A stretch of DNA of 64,000 nucleotides from contig NZ_CP147250.1 of the NCBI RefSeq assembly GCF_017316305.2, positions 2,541,001 to 2,605,000 of the forward strand. Reading direction: 5' to 3'. Below, piece after piece: positions 1 to 10,100 of the stretch. Position 1 is the stretch's first letter. The number at the start of each line of letters is the position of its first letter. This DNA is from Enterococcus sp. DIV1094 (lineage in GTDB: Bacteria; Bacillota; Bacilli; Lactobacillales; Enterococcaceae). The translations under genes were made by a program, and so were the position numbers. The notes below the pieces were generated by a model. It did not search any database. It was not told the DNA's origin and saw nothing but the letters and a program-made list of their open reading frames with translations.

Positions 1-1
1 T

Positions 2-3000
2 TCAGTCTTGATGATCGATGAAAAAGAACAGGATTATACCTATGATACTCCGTACGCTTATTATAAAATCACACCTTATGGATTTGATCCATTCCCAGTG
101 CTCGAAGCAGAAGCTTCACAAAAAAGCTTTGTTTTAGGAGAAAATACGAAAACGATTGATCCTGCTTCTTTACTAAAAAATGTGAAAATCAATGGTCGGG
201 TGATCGATAGTAGTTTGTACGAAGTAGAATCATTGATCGATTTTGATACAAGCTCTATTGGAACGAGAAAGATGAAGTTAAAGGTGACAATGAATGATGG
301 CCTTTCTGCCGAAGAATTTGAAGTCGATTATCAAGTGAAATGGGGCAGTACATTCGTCTTAAAAGGTCTGAATGATGCAACAGTCGGTGCATTTAGTCTG
401 CTAAAAGAAAATGATCAGTGGGCCTTGCATGCCAGTCAAGGTGTGAGTGGTACGGACTTGAGTCAACCGGTCAACAATCACTTCGGTCGAGATACATACT
501 ATGGTATTGAAGTTATCGAAAATATTACGACAAAATTCCAATATAAAGTTTTAGGCAACCAGTCGATTGAAGAAGCAATCAATGGTTTCAACCAAGGGCA
601 ACCATTACGAGTCAAAGAAGGAGATGTCATCAAGGTTTATCACGCAGAACCAGCTGGTAATAATTTATTGATGAAAGACGAGTTAGCAAAAGATTATACG
701 ATGGGGTCAAATGATGCCTACTATGAAGTAACTGCGCATGGCTTAGAACCGATCATCGCGATTTCAACGGATACTAAATCACAAGAATTTACTTTAGGTG
801 ATGATGCAACAGGAATCGATGGGGCACAGCTGATCAATCAAGTGACGATCAATGGCACCGAGCTTACGCCTGATTTGTACACGGTGAAGCAATTGGGGAA
901 CTTCGATACAACGACAGTCGGACAAAAGGAACTGGAAATCCAATTTGACACGAAAGACGGGGTAATATCGAAAGTTATCACGGTTCCGTATGAAGTGAAA
1001 TGGGGTCGGACGATTGTGATGAAATCTAGTTCTGGTGGTTCCGCAGGTGTCTTCTCACTGCAAACGAACAATACGACCAGACAGTTAAGAATCCATCAGG
1101 GTTTTGACTCACCATTAGATGAGCGATTAAGCACTGATCCAGAGCTTTACTATTCGATTGAAGTTGTCCGAGGAGAAAGAGTCCAATATAGCCAAGAAGT
1201 CCCAGGACGTGTCACTTTACAAGAAGTCATCGATAATTTTGGGAATGGCACGCAAGCGGTCAATGTTCAGATCGATGATATCATCAAAATCTATCATCCG
1301 CAAAAATCTACTGGAAGCTCTGTATTGATGGTCGATGAACTAGAAGAAGATTTTACATATGGTTCAGACTATGCTTATTACAGAGTAACCACGTATGGCT
1401 TTGAAGCACTACCGGTCATGGAAGTGCATGGCGCAAATAAAGCTTTTTACTTAGCCGAAGATGTAACTGATGCGTTAGATGCTGATTTACTTGATCGAGT
1501 GACAATCAACGGTAAGACGGTTGATCCAGAAGAATATACGATCGAGCGACGTTCAGAAATCGATACAACGACAGTCGGAGAGAAAACTGTAAGCATGCGC
1601 GTGCGAATGAACGATGGCTTATCAAGCGTTCAACTGGATGTTCCTTATCAGGTCAAATGGGGAAGTACATTTGTCCTAAAAGGGGAAGAAAAAGATGGCG
1701 CAAGAGGGATCGTTGGTTCCTTTACTCTTTTAAATCAAAATGATGAGTTGGCTATTTATGCAACTAAAGGACAGGAAAAGACTGAGTTGAATGCACCTGT
1801 GAATACCGCTTTTGGCCGTAATGCTTATTATCGCATCGATATTTTGGCAGATCCAAAAAATAAGACGAATCCACTTTTCCCTGACAATATCAAATATACG
1901 TACGAAGTTGCTGGAAATCAAACGGTTCGTCAAGCAATCCAAGGGTTCAATAATGGGCAACCTTTAGCTGTAGAAGAAGGCGATATTTTCCGAGTGTATC
2001 ATGCAGAAACAGAAAACCAAAACTTATTGATGTGGGATGATATCGTCAAAAATTATACAGCCGGTTTGAACTATGCGTATTACGAAGTCAAGAATGGCGA
2101 ATTTGAACCGATCACAATGATTCATGCAGATGTGTCAAGCCAAGAACTCGTTTTAGGTGAGGATGCAAGTGAAGTAGACGTTACTGCTTTGGTTGAGAAT
2201 GTTGCCTTCAATGGGCAAAGCTTGAATACTGAACTGTATAAAGTGGAGCAAATCGAATCATTTGATACGCGCACGACAGGAGAAAAAACTGTCAGTGTCA
2301 AAGTATCAACTGCGGATGGTGTTTCTTCAACGGACATCGAAGTGCCTTACGAAGTGAAATGGGGCAGTACGATCCATTTGAAAAATCGCAAAGGAGAAAC
2401 GGTAGGCTCATTCGGTTTGGTTAAGAAAGATAAAAAAATCGAGATCCAATCAGTTCAAGGAACAGATCGGACAGTGCTGAAAAATCGTGTGACTGAATAC
2501 GATGATACTGAAGTTTATTATGGAATCGAGCTTCTCAATGAACGTAAGCAAAGCAAATATCAATACGAGGTACGTGGTACGCAAACAATCGAACAAGCAA
2601 TCGCACGTTTTAATACAGGAAGCCCATTAGCAGTGACTGTCGGTGATATTGTGAAAGTGTACCACGTAGACACGAGCAACAATCTATTGATGGCAGAAGA
2701 AACCGAACGTAATTATACGTATGGCAGTAATTTCGCGTACTATAAAGTCACAGATTATGGCTTTGAACCCACAGGTGAATTAACAGTAGAATCTGCTCAA
2801 GTTTCGATCGCACAAGGAGCTGAAAGAGTTGATCTGAAATCGCTCGTAAAAGAGGTCAAAGTCAATGGGCGTGCAGTTCCTAAGAACTTCTACACGGTTT
2901 CTTTAGATCCAACATCAGAAATCGATACAGAGACGATGGGCAGTCGCTTTGTTTCTATAGATGTCAAAGTGGATCGCAGCTATGGCAGCTTATCTACTCG

Positions 3001-3298
3001 AACAGAGTCCACATATGAAATCGTCGAACCTGGTCAAGAAACAACGCCACAAGAAGATGATCCGAATGCAGAGGAAGGTGCTGACGGACAAGGTACCGGC
3101 GATTCTACAAATGATTCTGGTACTTTAGGTGATGCATCCGGTAAGGGCTTAGGTGAAGCCGCAGGAGCAGCAGGGGATGAGAGTAAATTGCCACAAACAA
3201 ATCAAACGATCAATCGCTTCCTACCATATATTGGTATCTGTCTTTTAGCCATGGTTGGACTTGTATTGTGGAAGAGAAAAACAGCTAACAAGAATTAG
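2..3298 (+). CDS. Cell-wall-anchored surface protein with mucin/carbohydrate-binding-like repeats (5' end outside window)
   Basis: The gene is open to the left edge: the first codons read S-V-L-M-I-D-E, the same phrase that opens later repeats, so the real start lies upstream and the TTG at 8 is an internal leucine. About 1,090 residues are visible. Four full units and a partial fifth begin near 2, 662, 1319, 2021 and 2681 (657-702 bp each). Each unit has a bacterial Ig-like half ending in V-K-W-G-S and a half ending in E-G-D-x-x-K-V-Y-H-A-E, which resembles the Mucin_bdg module (Pfam PF03272) of enhancin/M60-type proteases. The C-terminus has an acidic Gly-rich spacer, LPQTN near residue 1061, a hydrophobic segment and a basic tail, a sortase signal. 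Role is inferred as adhesion to glycans or mucin. A catalytic domain may lie upstream of the window. Confidence 0.8.
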   Translation, partial: SVLMIDEKEQDYTYDTPYAYYKITPYGFDPFPVLEAEASQKSFVLGENTKTIDPASLLKNVKINGRVIDSSLYEVESLIDFDTSSIGTRKMKLKVTMNDGLSAEEFEVDYQVKWGSTFVLKGLNDATVGAFSLLKENDQWALHASQGVSGTDLSQPVNNHFGRDTYYGIEVIENITTKFQYKVLGNQSIEEAINGFNQGQPLRVKEGDVIKVYHAEPAGNNLLMKDELAKDYTMGSNDAYYEVTAHGLEPIIAISTDTKSQEFTLGDDATGIDGAQLINQVTINGTELTPDLYTVKQLGNFDTTTVGQKELEIQFDTKDGVISKVITVPYEVKWGRTIVMKSSSGGSAGVFSLQTNNTTRQLRIHQGFDSPLDERLSTDPELYYSIEVVRGERVQYSQEVPGRVTLQEVIDNFGNGTQAVNVQIDDIIKIYHPQKSTGSSVLMVDELEEDFTYGSDYAYYRVTTYGFEALPVMEVHGANKAFYLAEDVTDALDADLLDRVTINGKTVDPEEYTIERRSEIDTTTVGEKTVSMRVRMNDGLSSVQLDVPYQVKWGSTFVLKGEEKDGARGIVGSFTLLNQNDELAIYATKGQEKTELNAPVNTAFGRNAYYRIDILADPKNKTNPLFPDNIKYTYEVAGNQTVRQAIQGFNNGQPLAVEEGDIFRVYHAETENQNLLMWDDIVKNYTAGLNYAYYEVKNGEFEPITMIHADVSSQELVLGEDASEVDVTALVENVAFNGQSLNTELYKVEQIESFDTRTTGEKTVSVKVSTADGVSSTDIEVPYEVKWGSTIHLKNRKGETVGSFGLVKKDKKIEIQSVQGTDRTVLKNRVTEYDDTEVYYGIELLNERKQSKYQYEVRGTQTIEQAIARFNTGSPLAVTVGDIVKVYHVDTSNNLLMAEETERNYTYGSNFAYYKVTDYGFEPTGELTVESAQVSIAQGAERVDLKSLVKEVKVNGRAVPKNFYTVSLDPTSEIDTETMGSRFVSIDVKVDRSYGSLSTRTESTYEIVEPGQETTPQEDDPNAEEGADGQGTGDSTNDSGTLGDASGKGLGEAAGAAGDESKLPQTNQTINRFLPYIGICLLAMVGLVLWKRKTANKN

Positions 3299-3335
3299 TT
3301 TCATAGAGAGTCAGCAACAATAAAAATGACAAGCA

Positions 3336-3391
3336 AACAGTCGAAAGAGCGAAAGTAACCGATACTTTAGCATTCTTTCGACTGTTTTTTT
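3336..3391 (+). terminator. Rho-independent terminator of the surface protein gene
   Basis: An inverted repeat (AACAGTCGAAAGA... with ...TCTTTCGACTGTT) is followed by a T run, 38 bases past the stop codon. Confidence 0.85.
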
Positions 3392-3749
3392 AATTTGAGT
3401 CATGAAGACTAAATTCTAAAACGAAATAAACGAATCTTAAAAGGAAAAAAGCAAAATCAACAACACGCTGTTGAATCGTTAGCTGTGGAGAACTAAAAGA
3501 AACAAAAAATGAAAGCAAGAATACCAAGAAGAATTTTTAAAAGAACTTTTAAAAGACTCGAAAAGTGTGGTTTTTAGTTTCACAATAGGCATTTTGTTTC
3601 ACAGAGTAAAACTTGCTCTTATAAGCAGAGAGAAGTAAAATAGATAGTGCATGTTTGACAAGAGATTCGCAGAAATGCGTAATTAATGGATGGATCGAAC
3701 GATAAATGGTTGAATGGATAAAAATAAATAGAAAAAGAGGAGGGCGCAT
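3392..3749. other. Intergenic stretch before recQ
   Basis: AT-rich with no convincing gene. A TTGACA hexamer at 3655-3660 is followed 19 bases later by TAATTA, a weak candidate recQ promoter. A strong AGGAGG-type site lies just before the recQ ATG. Confidence 0.4.
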
Positions 3750-5537
3750 ATGGAGCAGTTATTAAAAAAATATTTCGGCTATGAGCTTTTCCGCCCAGGT
3801 CAAAAAGAAATCATTGAGAAAATCATGAATCAAGAAGATGTCTTAGGCATCATGCCCACAGGAAGTGGAAAATCGATTTGCTATCAGCTGCCCGCGCTAG
3901 CCTTAGAGGGGCTGACGATCGTCGTTTCTCCTTTGATTTCGTTGATGAAAGATCAAGTGGATGCAGCGAATCAACTAGGGATCGCGGCGACATTTATCAA
4001 TAGCTCCTTAGATGGTTATGAAGTGGCACAACGGTTTCGTTTATTAGATACGGATCAGTATCAGTTGCTGTATGTTGCGCCGGAACGATTTATCATGCCT
4101 GATTTTATCCAAGCGATGAATCGGTGGTCGGTTCGTTTGATCGCAATCGATGAGGCACATTGTATTTCACAATGGGGACATGATTTTAGACCGAGTTATT
4201 TGCAAATGGCGAATACCTTGGAAAATCTTTCTCAGCGACCGACAATCGTTGCTTTAACGGCGACAGCGACTGTTCCCGTAGCAAATGATATCAAAAGACT
4301 TTTAAAAATCCCTGAAAAGAATCATATCCAAACTGGCTTTGCGCGAGAAAATCTGCGGTTGCAAGTGATCAAAGATCAGAAAAAAGAACAATATTTGGTC
4401 GAATATTTAAAAGTCAATCAAAATCAGTCAGGGATCATCTATGCAGCCACCCGAAAAGAAGTGGATCGGTTGTACCAATTACTGACAAAATTTGGCTTTT
4501 CCGTTGGACGTTATCATGGTGGGATCTCAGAAAGAGAACGGACGGAAATGCAAGAAGCCTTTCTCTATGATCGTATTCAGCTACTCGTTGCAACGAATGC
4601 TTTTGGTATGGGGATCAATAAAAGTAACATTCGTTTTGTGATCCATTATCAAATACCTGGCTCATTGGAAGCTTATTACCAAGAAGCTGGACGTGCGGGC
4701 AGAGATGGTTTGCCTAGTGAAGCCATTTTGCTATTTGCGCCACAAGACGTGCAGGTCCAAAAGTTTTTTGTTCAACAATCCCAACGAGAAGAAGAGCAAA
4801 AACATAAAGAATACGACAAGATCAAAGCCATGACAGAATATGTGCACATCGAGTCTTGCCTTCAAGAATATATCCTCGATTATTTTGGGGAAGTAAGTGA
4901 ACCTTGTCAGCGTTGTGGGAATTGTTTAGATGATCGTGAACTGATCGATGTCACGACAGAAGCGCAGATGGTTTTATCTTGTTTGAAACGAATGGGTGAG
5001 AACTACGGCAAACAACTATTGATGAAAGTCCTTGCAGGATCAAAAGATCAGAAGATCAAGCAGTTTCAGTTTGATCGATTGTCTACGTATGGGCTATTAA
5101 AAAAACAATCACAAAAAAATATTTTACAGCTGATCGAATATTTGATCTCAAGTGGTTATTTACTAGCAGCTAGTGGAGAGTATCCTGTGTTGAAAGTCAG
5201 TGAATTAGGAGTACAAGTCCTTATGGGGAAAGTAACAGTCCATAAAAAAGAACCTAAAAAAGTACAACAGCTGTCTGATGATGAAGCAGACGGGTTATTT
5301 GAAGTATTGCGCCAGTTGAGGACCGACTTGGCTAGTGAAGCTGGTGTGCCACCTTATGTCGTTTTTTCAGATGCGACGCTAAAAGACATGAGTCGTAATC
5401 GTCCAAGCGATCGTTTAGCTCTTTTGCAAATCAAAGGGGTAGGTCAGAGTAAGCTGGATAAGTATGGCGAGGTGTTTTTACAAACGATCCAAGATTTCCA
5501 AGAAAGCGCTACGCAAAGTGATGGTAAAAAAACATAA
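3750..5537 (+). CDS. recQ: ATP-dependent DNA helicase RecQ
   Basis: The 595-residue protein has the RecQ layout: Walker A PTGSGKS at 36-42, DEAH at 134-137, a second helicase lobe, a zinc-binding region with Cys near 370, 386, 389 and 392, a winged-helix RQC region, and a C-terminal HRDC domain from about 515. RecQ unwinds DNA 3' to 5' in recombination and replication-fork repair. The ATG is preceded by a strong AGGAGG site. The gene is monocistronic, with a terminator before it and ylaN's own promoter after it. Length is normal for Firmicute RecQ and all motifs are intact. Confidence 0.95.
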   Translation: MEQLLKKYFGYELFRPGQKEIIEKIMNQEDVLGIMPTGSGKSICYQLPALALEGLTIVVSPLISLMKDQVDAANQLGIAATFINSSLDGYEVAQRFRLLDTDQYQLLYVAPERFIMPDFIQAMNRWSVRLIAIDEAHCISQWGHDFRPSYLQMANTLENLSQRPTIVALTATATVPVANDIKRLLKIPEKNHIQTGFARENLRLQVIKDQKKEQYLVEYLKVNQNQSGIIYAATRKEVDRLYQLLTKFGFSVGRYHGGISERERTEMQEAFLYDRIQLLVATNAFGMGINKSNIRFVIHYQIPGSLEAYYQEAGRAGRDGLPSEAILLFAPQDVQVQKFFVQQSQREEEQKHKEYDKIKAMTEYVHIESCLQEYILDYFGEVSEPCQRCGNCLDDRELIDVTTEAQMVLSCLKRMGENYGKQLLMKVLAGSKDQKIKQFQFDRLSTYGLLKKQSQKNILQLIEYLISSGYLLAASGEYPVLKVSELGVQVLMGKVTVHKKEPKKVQQLSDDEADGLFEVLRQLRTDLASEAGVPPYVVFSDATLKDMSRNRPSDRLALLQIKGVGQSKLDKYGEVFLQTIQDFQESATQSDGKKT

Positions 5538-5540
5538 AAA

Positions 5541-5567
5541 AAAGCCTAGATAAATCTAGGTTTACGC
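5541..5567 (+). terminator. Weak hairpin after recQ
   Basis: CCTAGA-TAAA-TCTAGG lies 8 bases after the recQ stop, preceded by an A run and followed by only a short T run. It may be a weak terminator. Confidence 0.4.
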
Positions 5568-5586
5568 TCAGATATGAATGAAAATA

Positions 5587-5595
5587 TGCTATAAT
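5587..5595 (+). promoter_or_regulatory. Extended -10 promoter for ylaN-ftsW-pycA
   Basis: TGC-TATAAT is a perfect -10 with the upstream TG of an extended -10. No good -35 is seen. It lies 30 bases before the ylaN start. Confidence 0.6.
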
Positions 5596-5625
5596 GAATG
5601 AACTTAGAAATGGAGGGAAAGACAA

Positions 5626-5928
5626 ATGGATTCTCTTTCAAAAGAGACGGCACTCAATGTGTTGATCGATGAGGCGGATCGTATCAAGCGTTTGATCCAA
5701 AATCAAACAAACAGTCTTTGTATCTCGCAATGTAAAGCATTTGAAGAGGTGGTCGATACGCAAATGTATGGATTTTCTCAGCAAGTGAATTTTGCGATAC
5801 GAGTAGGTATCATTGACAAACAAGAGGGGCAATTGATGCTCAGCGAGTTAGAACGTCAATTGAATCATTTATACAATGAAGTCTATCGAGAAAATTATGA
5901 CAAAAAAGAAAGTGGCAAGGGGGAATAG
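5626..5928 (+). CDS. ylaN: YlaN family protein (DUF1507/UPF0358)
   Basis: This 100-residue, mostly helical protein matches the YlaN family in length and content. It sits immediately before ftsW and pycA, as in Bacillus subtilis. In staphylococci YlaN has been reported to bind iron and modulate Fur; whether that applies here is not shown by the sequence. The start ATG follows a GGAGGG site. Only two bases separate its stop from the ftsW TTG start, so translation is probably coupled. Confidence 0.88.
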   Translation: MDSLSKETALNVLIDEADRIKRLIQNQTNSLCISQCKAFEEVVDTQMYGFSQQVNFAIRVGIIDKQEGQLMLSELERQLNHLYNEVYRENYDKKESGKGE

Positions 5929-5930
5929 GC

Positions 5931-7097
5931 TTGCCTAACAAGGTAAAAAAAAGGCATCTATTGGATTTTAGTATTTTGATCCCATATTTGATTTTATGTA
6001 TCATCGGATTGATCATGGTTTATAGCTCTACGTCCTACTTGCTATTAGCCAATGGCAATAATCCAGCATCATCCGTCATCAATCAAAGTATTTTTTGGGT
6101 GCTAAGTTTGATCGTCATCGCACTATTATACAAAATGAAGATCGGTGTATTGAAAAATCAGCGATTGATCATGGCGGCTATCGCAGTCTTGACGATTTTA
6201 TTATTGATCGTCTTGTTTTTTGGGGAAGAACGAAATGGTGCCAAAGGTTGGCTTGAGATTGCCGGTTTTTCTCTCCAACCCGCAGAGTATTTGAAAATCA
6301 TTGCTATTTGGTATCTCTCCTTCACATTGTCGCAACGACAAATGAGTGTGCAAAAAAACTTTATCGGGACCGTCAAACGTCCCTTGCTCTTAGTCCTTGC
6401 CCTGACAGCATTAGTTGCAAGTTTACCCGACTTCGGGAATGCAACGGTTATTTTTTTGATCATCATCGTGTTACTATTAGCTAGTGGTGTCAACTATCTG
6501 TATACCTTGATCGTTGGTGTCGGAGGAGTCATTTTTAGTGTCATAGCGATTTGGTTGATCAATGTGACCCAAGGGCGATTTTTCCCAGGGCGACTACAAT
6601 ATATTTATCATCGCTTTGAGATTTTCCAAAATCCTTTTTCTGACGAGTTGAATAGTGGACACCAAATGGTCAACGGCTATTATGCGATGTTCAATGGTGG
6701 ACTATTCGGTCGCGGATTAGGAAATAGTATCCAGAAAAAAGGGTTTCTACAAGAGGCCCAAACCGACTTTATTTATGCCATTGTAGTAGAAGAACTAGGA
6801 GTGATCATGGGGATTCTGATTTTAGCCTTATTGATGTTCATGATTGCTCGTATCATTTTGGTGGGTATCCGCTCAAAAGATCCGTTCAATTCTTTACTAT
6901 GTATCGGGATCGGTTCGATGTTTTTGATCCAAGTATTTGTCAACCTTGGCGGGATCACAGGGATCATCCCATTAACAGGGATCACATTCCCATTTTTAAG
7001 TCAAGGTGGTTCGAGTTTACTGATGCTTTCGATCTGTGTAGGTTTTGTCCTGAATATCAGCGCAGATGAGAAACGTAAGAGTTTAGGTATTTACTAA
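5931..7097 (+). CDS. ftsW: Peptidoglycan glycosyltransferase FtsW
   Basis: A 388-residue SEDS-family membrane protein with about ten hydrophobic segments. SEDS signatures are visible: G-H-Q-M-V-N-G near residues 243-249, Q-T-D-F-I-Y-A near 277, and P-F-L-S-Q-G-G-S-S near the C-terminus. FtsW polymerises lipid II into septal glycan with a partner class B PBP. The start is TTG with a GGGGGA site overlapping the end of ylaN. Context (ylaN before, pycA after) supports FtsW over RodA, though the two are hard to tell apart by sequence alone. Confidence 0.9.
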   Translation: MPNKVKKRHLLDFSILIPYLILCIIGLIMVYSSTSYLLLANGNNPASSVINQSIFWVLSLIVIALLYKMKIGVLKNQRLIMAAIAVLTILLLIVLFFGEERNGAKGWLEIAGFSLQPAEYLKIIAIWYLSFTLSQRQMSVQKNFIGTVKRPLLLVLALTALVASLPDFGNATVIFLIIIVLLLASGVNYLYTLIVGVGGVIFSVIAIWLINVTQGRFFPGRLQYIYHRFEIFQNPFSDELNSGHQMVNGYYAMFNGGLFGRGLGNSIQKKGFLQEAQTDFIYAIVVEELGVIMGILILALLMFMIARIILVGIRSKDPFNSLLCIGIGSMFLIQVFVNLGGITGIIPLTGITFPFLSQGGSSLLMLSICVGFVLNISADEKRKSLGIY

Positions 7098-7117
7098 AAT
7101 GACGTAGGAGTGATTCG

Positions 7118-10100
7118 ATGAGAAAAGTTTTGGTAGCTAACAGAGGAGAGATTGCTGTACGGGTATTTCGTGCCTGTACAGAATTAGGGATCCAAACTGT
7201 AGGTGTCTATGCAGAAGAAGATGAATATTCCGTGCATCGCTTTAAAGCGGATGAGGCATATCTAGTTGGTAAAGGAAAAAGACCGATAGATGCGTATCTT
7301 GATATTGAAGGGATTCTTGAGATCGCGAAAGCAAGTGGTGCAGACGCGATCCATCCAGGTTACGGACTATTATCTGAAAACTTACACTTTGCAACACGAT
7401 GCAAAGAAGAAGGAATCACTTTTGTTGGGCCAGAACTTCATCATCTTGATATTTTTGGCGACAAGATCAAAGCAAAAACAGCGGCGATCGAAGCAGGTAT
7501 CGCATCGATCCCTGGAACAGACGGACCAGTAGCATCCGTTGAAGAAGTGTTGTCTTTTGCTGATCGTTACGGTTATCCAGTGATGATCAAAGCAGCATTA
7601 GGTGGCGGTGGTCGTGGGATGCGTGTGGCCTATGACGAAAAAGGCGCACGTGAAGGATACGAACGTGCAAAAAGTGAAGCTAAAGCTGCTTTTGGGAGCG
7701 ATGAGGTCTATGTTGAAAAATATATCTCTGATCCGAAACATATCGAGGTCCAGATCTTAGGAGATACTCATGGGAATATCATCCATTTATTTGAACGTGA
7801 TTGCTCCGTTCAACGACGTCACCAAAAAGTCGTCGAAGTAGCCCCTTGCGTCTCAATGGATGAAAGCCAACGTCAACGCATTTGTGATGCGGCTGTCCAA
7901 TTGATGAAGCATGTCGGTTACGTCAATGCAGGAACCGTTGAATTTTTAGTTGAAAAAGACGAATTTTATTTTATCGAAGTCAATCCACGTGTCCAAGTGG
8001 AACATACGATCACCGAGATGATCACTGATGTCGATATCGTGACGACTCAATTATTGATTGCACAAGGAAAAGACTTACACCAAGAAATCGGCTTGCCACA
8101 GCAAAGTGAGATCAAAATCAAAGGCTCAGCGATCCAATGTCGGATCACGACTGAAGATCCTTTGAGTAATTTCCTACCAGATACAGGTAAGATCGATACC
8201 TATCGTTCTCCAGGTGGGATGGGCGTGCGTTTAGATGTAGGAAATGCTTATGCAGGTTATATCGTTACGCCTTACTTCGATTCTCTTCTAGTAAAAGTTT
8301 GTACACATGCAGCCGATTTTGCGACAGCGATCCAAAAAATGGAACGCTGCTTAAGAGAATTTCGTATCCGTGGAGTAAAAACAAATATCCCGTTCATGTT
8401 GAATGTGATCTTGCATCCAGAATTCCAATCCGGGCAAGCAAAAACGACATTTATTGACAGTACGAATGAATTATTTGTTTTCCCGCGCTTACGTGATCGC
8501 GGAAATAAAACAATGAAGTATATCGGAGAAATCACTGTGAATGGTTTTCCTGGAATCGAACGTGGTGAAAAGCCTTACTACGATGCGCCACGGATGCCTA
8601 AAGAATTGATTACTCGTCCAGATTACGTCACAGCTAAAAACGTCTTAGACCAAGATGGTGCCTCTGCTTTAGTGGATTGGGTCAAGCAACAAGAAAATGT
8701 GTTATTGACGGATACAACGTTCAGAGATGCGCATCAAAGTTTGTTGGCAACACGTGTACGTACAAAAGACTTCAAAGAAATCGCCCGTTTGACTGGCGAA
8801 GGACTTCCTGAGCTGTTTTCAAGTGAAATGTGGGGTGGCGCAACCTTTGATGTTGCCTATCGTTTCTTGAATGAAGACCCATGGAAACGTCTGCGCAAGA
8901 TTCGCTCGTTGATGCCGAATACGTTATTGCAAATGCTCTTTAGAGGTTCGAATGCTGTCGGTTATTCGAACTATCCAGATAATGTGATCGCTGAATTTAT
9001 CAAAGAGGCAGCTGCGCAAGGAATCGATGTTTTCCGAATTTTTGATAGCTTGAACTGGGTGCCGCAAATGGAAAAGAGTATCCAAGCGGTTCGTGACACA
9101 GGTAAAATCGCAGAAGCGACGATCTGCTACACAGGAGATATCAATGATCCAAGTCGTGCAAAATACAACGTACAATACTATAAGGACATGGCTAAAGAGT
9201 TGGAGCAATTAGGTGCTCATATGATCGCGATCAAAGATATGGCAGGATTGTTGAAACCACAAGCTGCTTATCGATTGATCAGTGAATTGAAGGCGACGAC
9301 TGATCTACCGATTCATTTACACACACATGATACGAGTGGCAATGGGATCATTACTTACTCTGCTGCAACTAAAGCTGGCGTCGATATCGTCGATGTAGCG
9401 ATGAGTGCGATGAGTGGTAACACTAGTCAGCCAAGTATGAGCAGTCTGTATTACGCTTTAGTCAATGGCCCACGTGTACCGGAGATCAATGTTCAAAATG
9501 CGCAACAACTGAATCACTATTGGGAAGATGTCCGCATGTATTACAAACCATTTGAAAATGGCTTGAATGCGCCTGAAACGGAAGTCTATATGCACGAGAT
9601 GCCAGGGGGCCAATACTCGAACTTACAACAACAAGCTAAAGCAGTTGGCTTAGGTCATCGTTGGGATGATATCAAAAAAATGTATCATACAGTGAACTTG
9701 ATGTTTGGTGATATTGTCAAAGTTACCCCATCTTCCAAAGTCGTAGGCGATATGGCATTGTTCATGGTCCAAAATGAGTTGAGTGAAGAAGATATTTACG
9801 AAAAAGGTGAAACATTGAGTTTCCCAGAATCAGTCGTTACGTTCTTCCAAGGAGAACTAGGGCAACCTGTTGGCGGCTTCCCAGAAAAACTCCAAAAAAT
9901 CATCTTGAAGGGACGTCCGGCAATCACTGAACGCCCTGGATTATTTGCTGAAACTGTGGACTTCGAACAGGTCAAAGCAGAATTGGCTGCTAAGATCGGC
10001 TATGAACCGAAACAAGAAGAAGTACTAAGTTACTTGATGTATCCACAAGTATTCTTGGATTACCAAACAGCGTATAATCAATTTGGAGATGTCACATTGC

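Noticed and set aside
1..3298. The repeated coding units were considered as a possible CRISPR or DNA-level repeat array.
   Set aside because: The repetition is at protein level with a period near 660-700 bp and strong divergence; there are no short spacers. No CRISPR array was seen in the window.
3509..3577. A 22-codon frame encoding a very basic peptide (M-K-A-R-I-P-R-R-I-F-K-R...) between the surface protein and recQ, at first a possible antimicrobial or leader peptide.
   Set aside because: There is no ribosome binding site and no promoter placed for it, and basic residues are expected from AAA/AGA-rich sequence.
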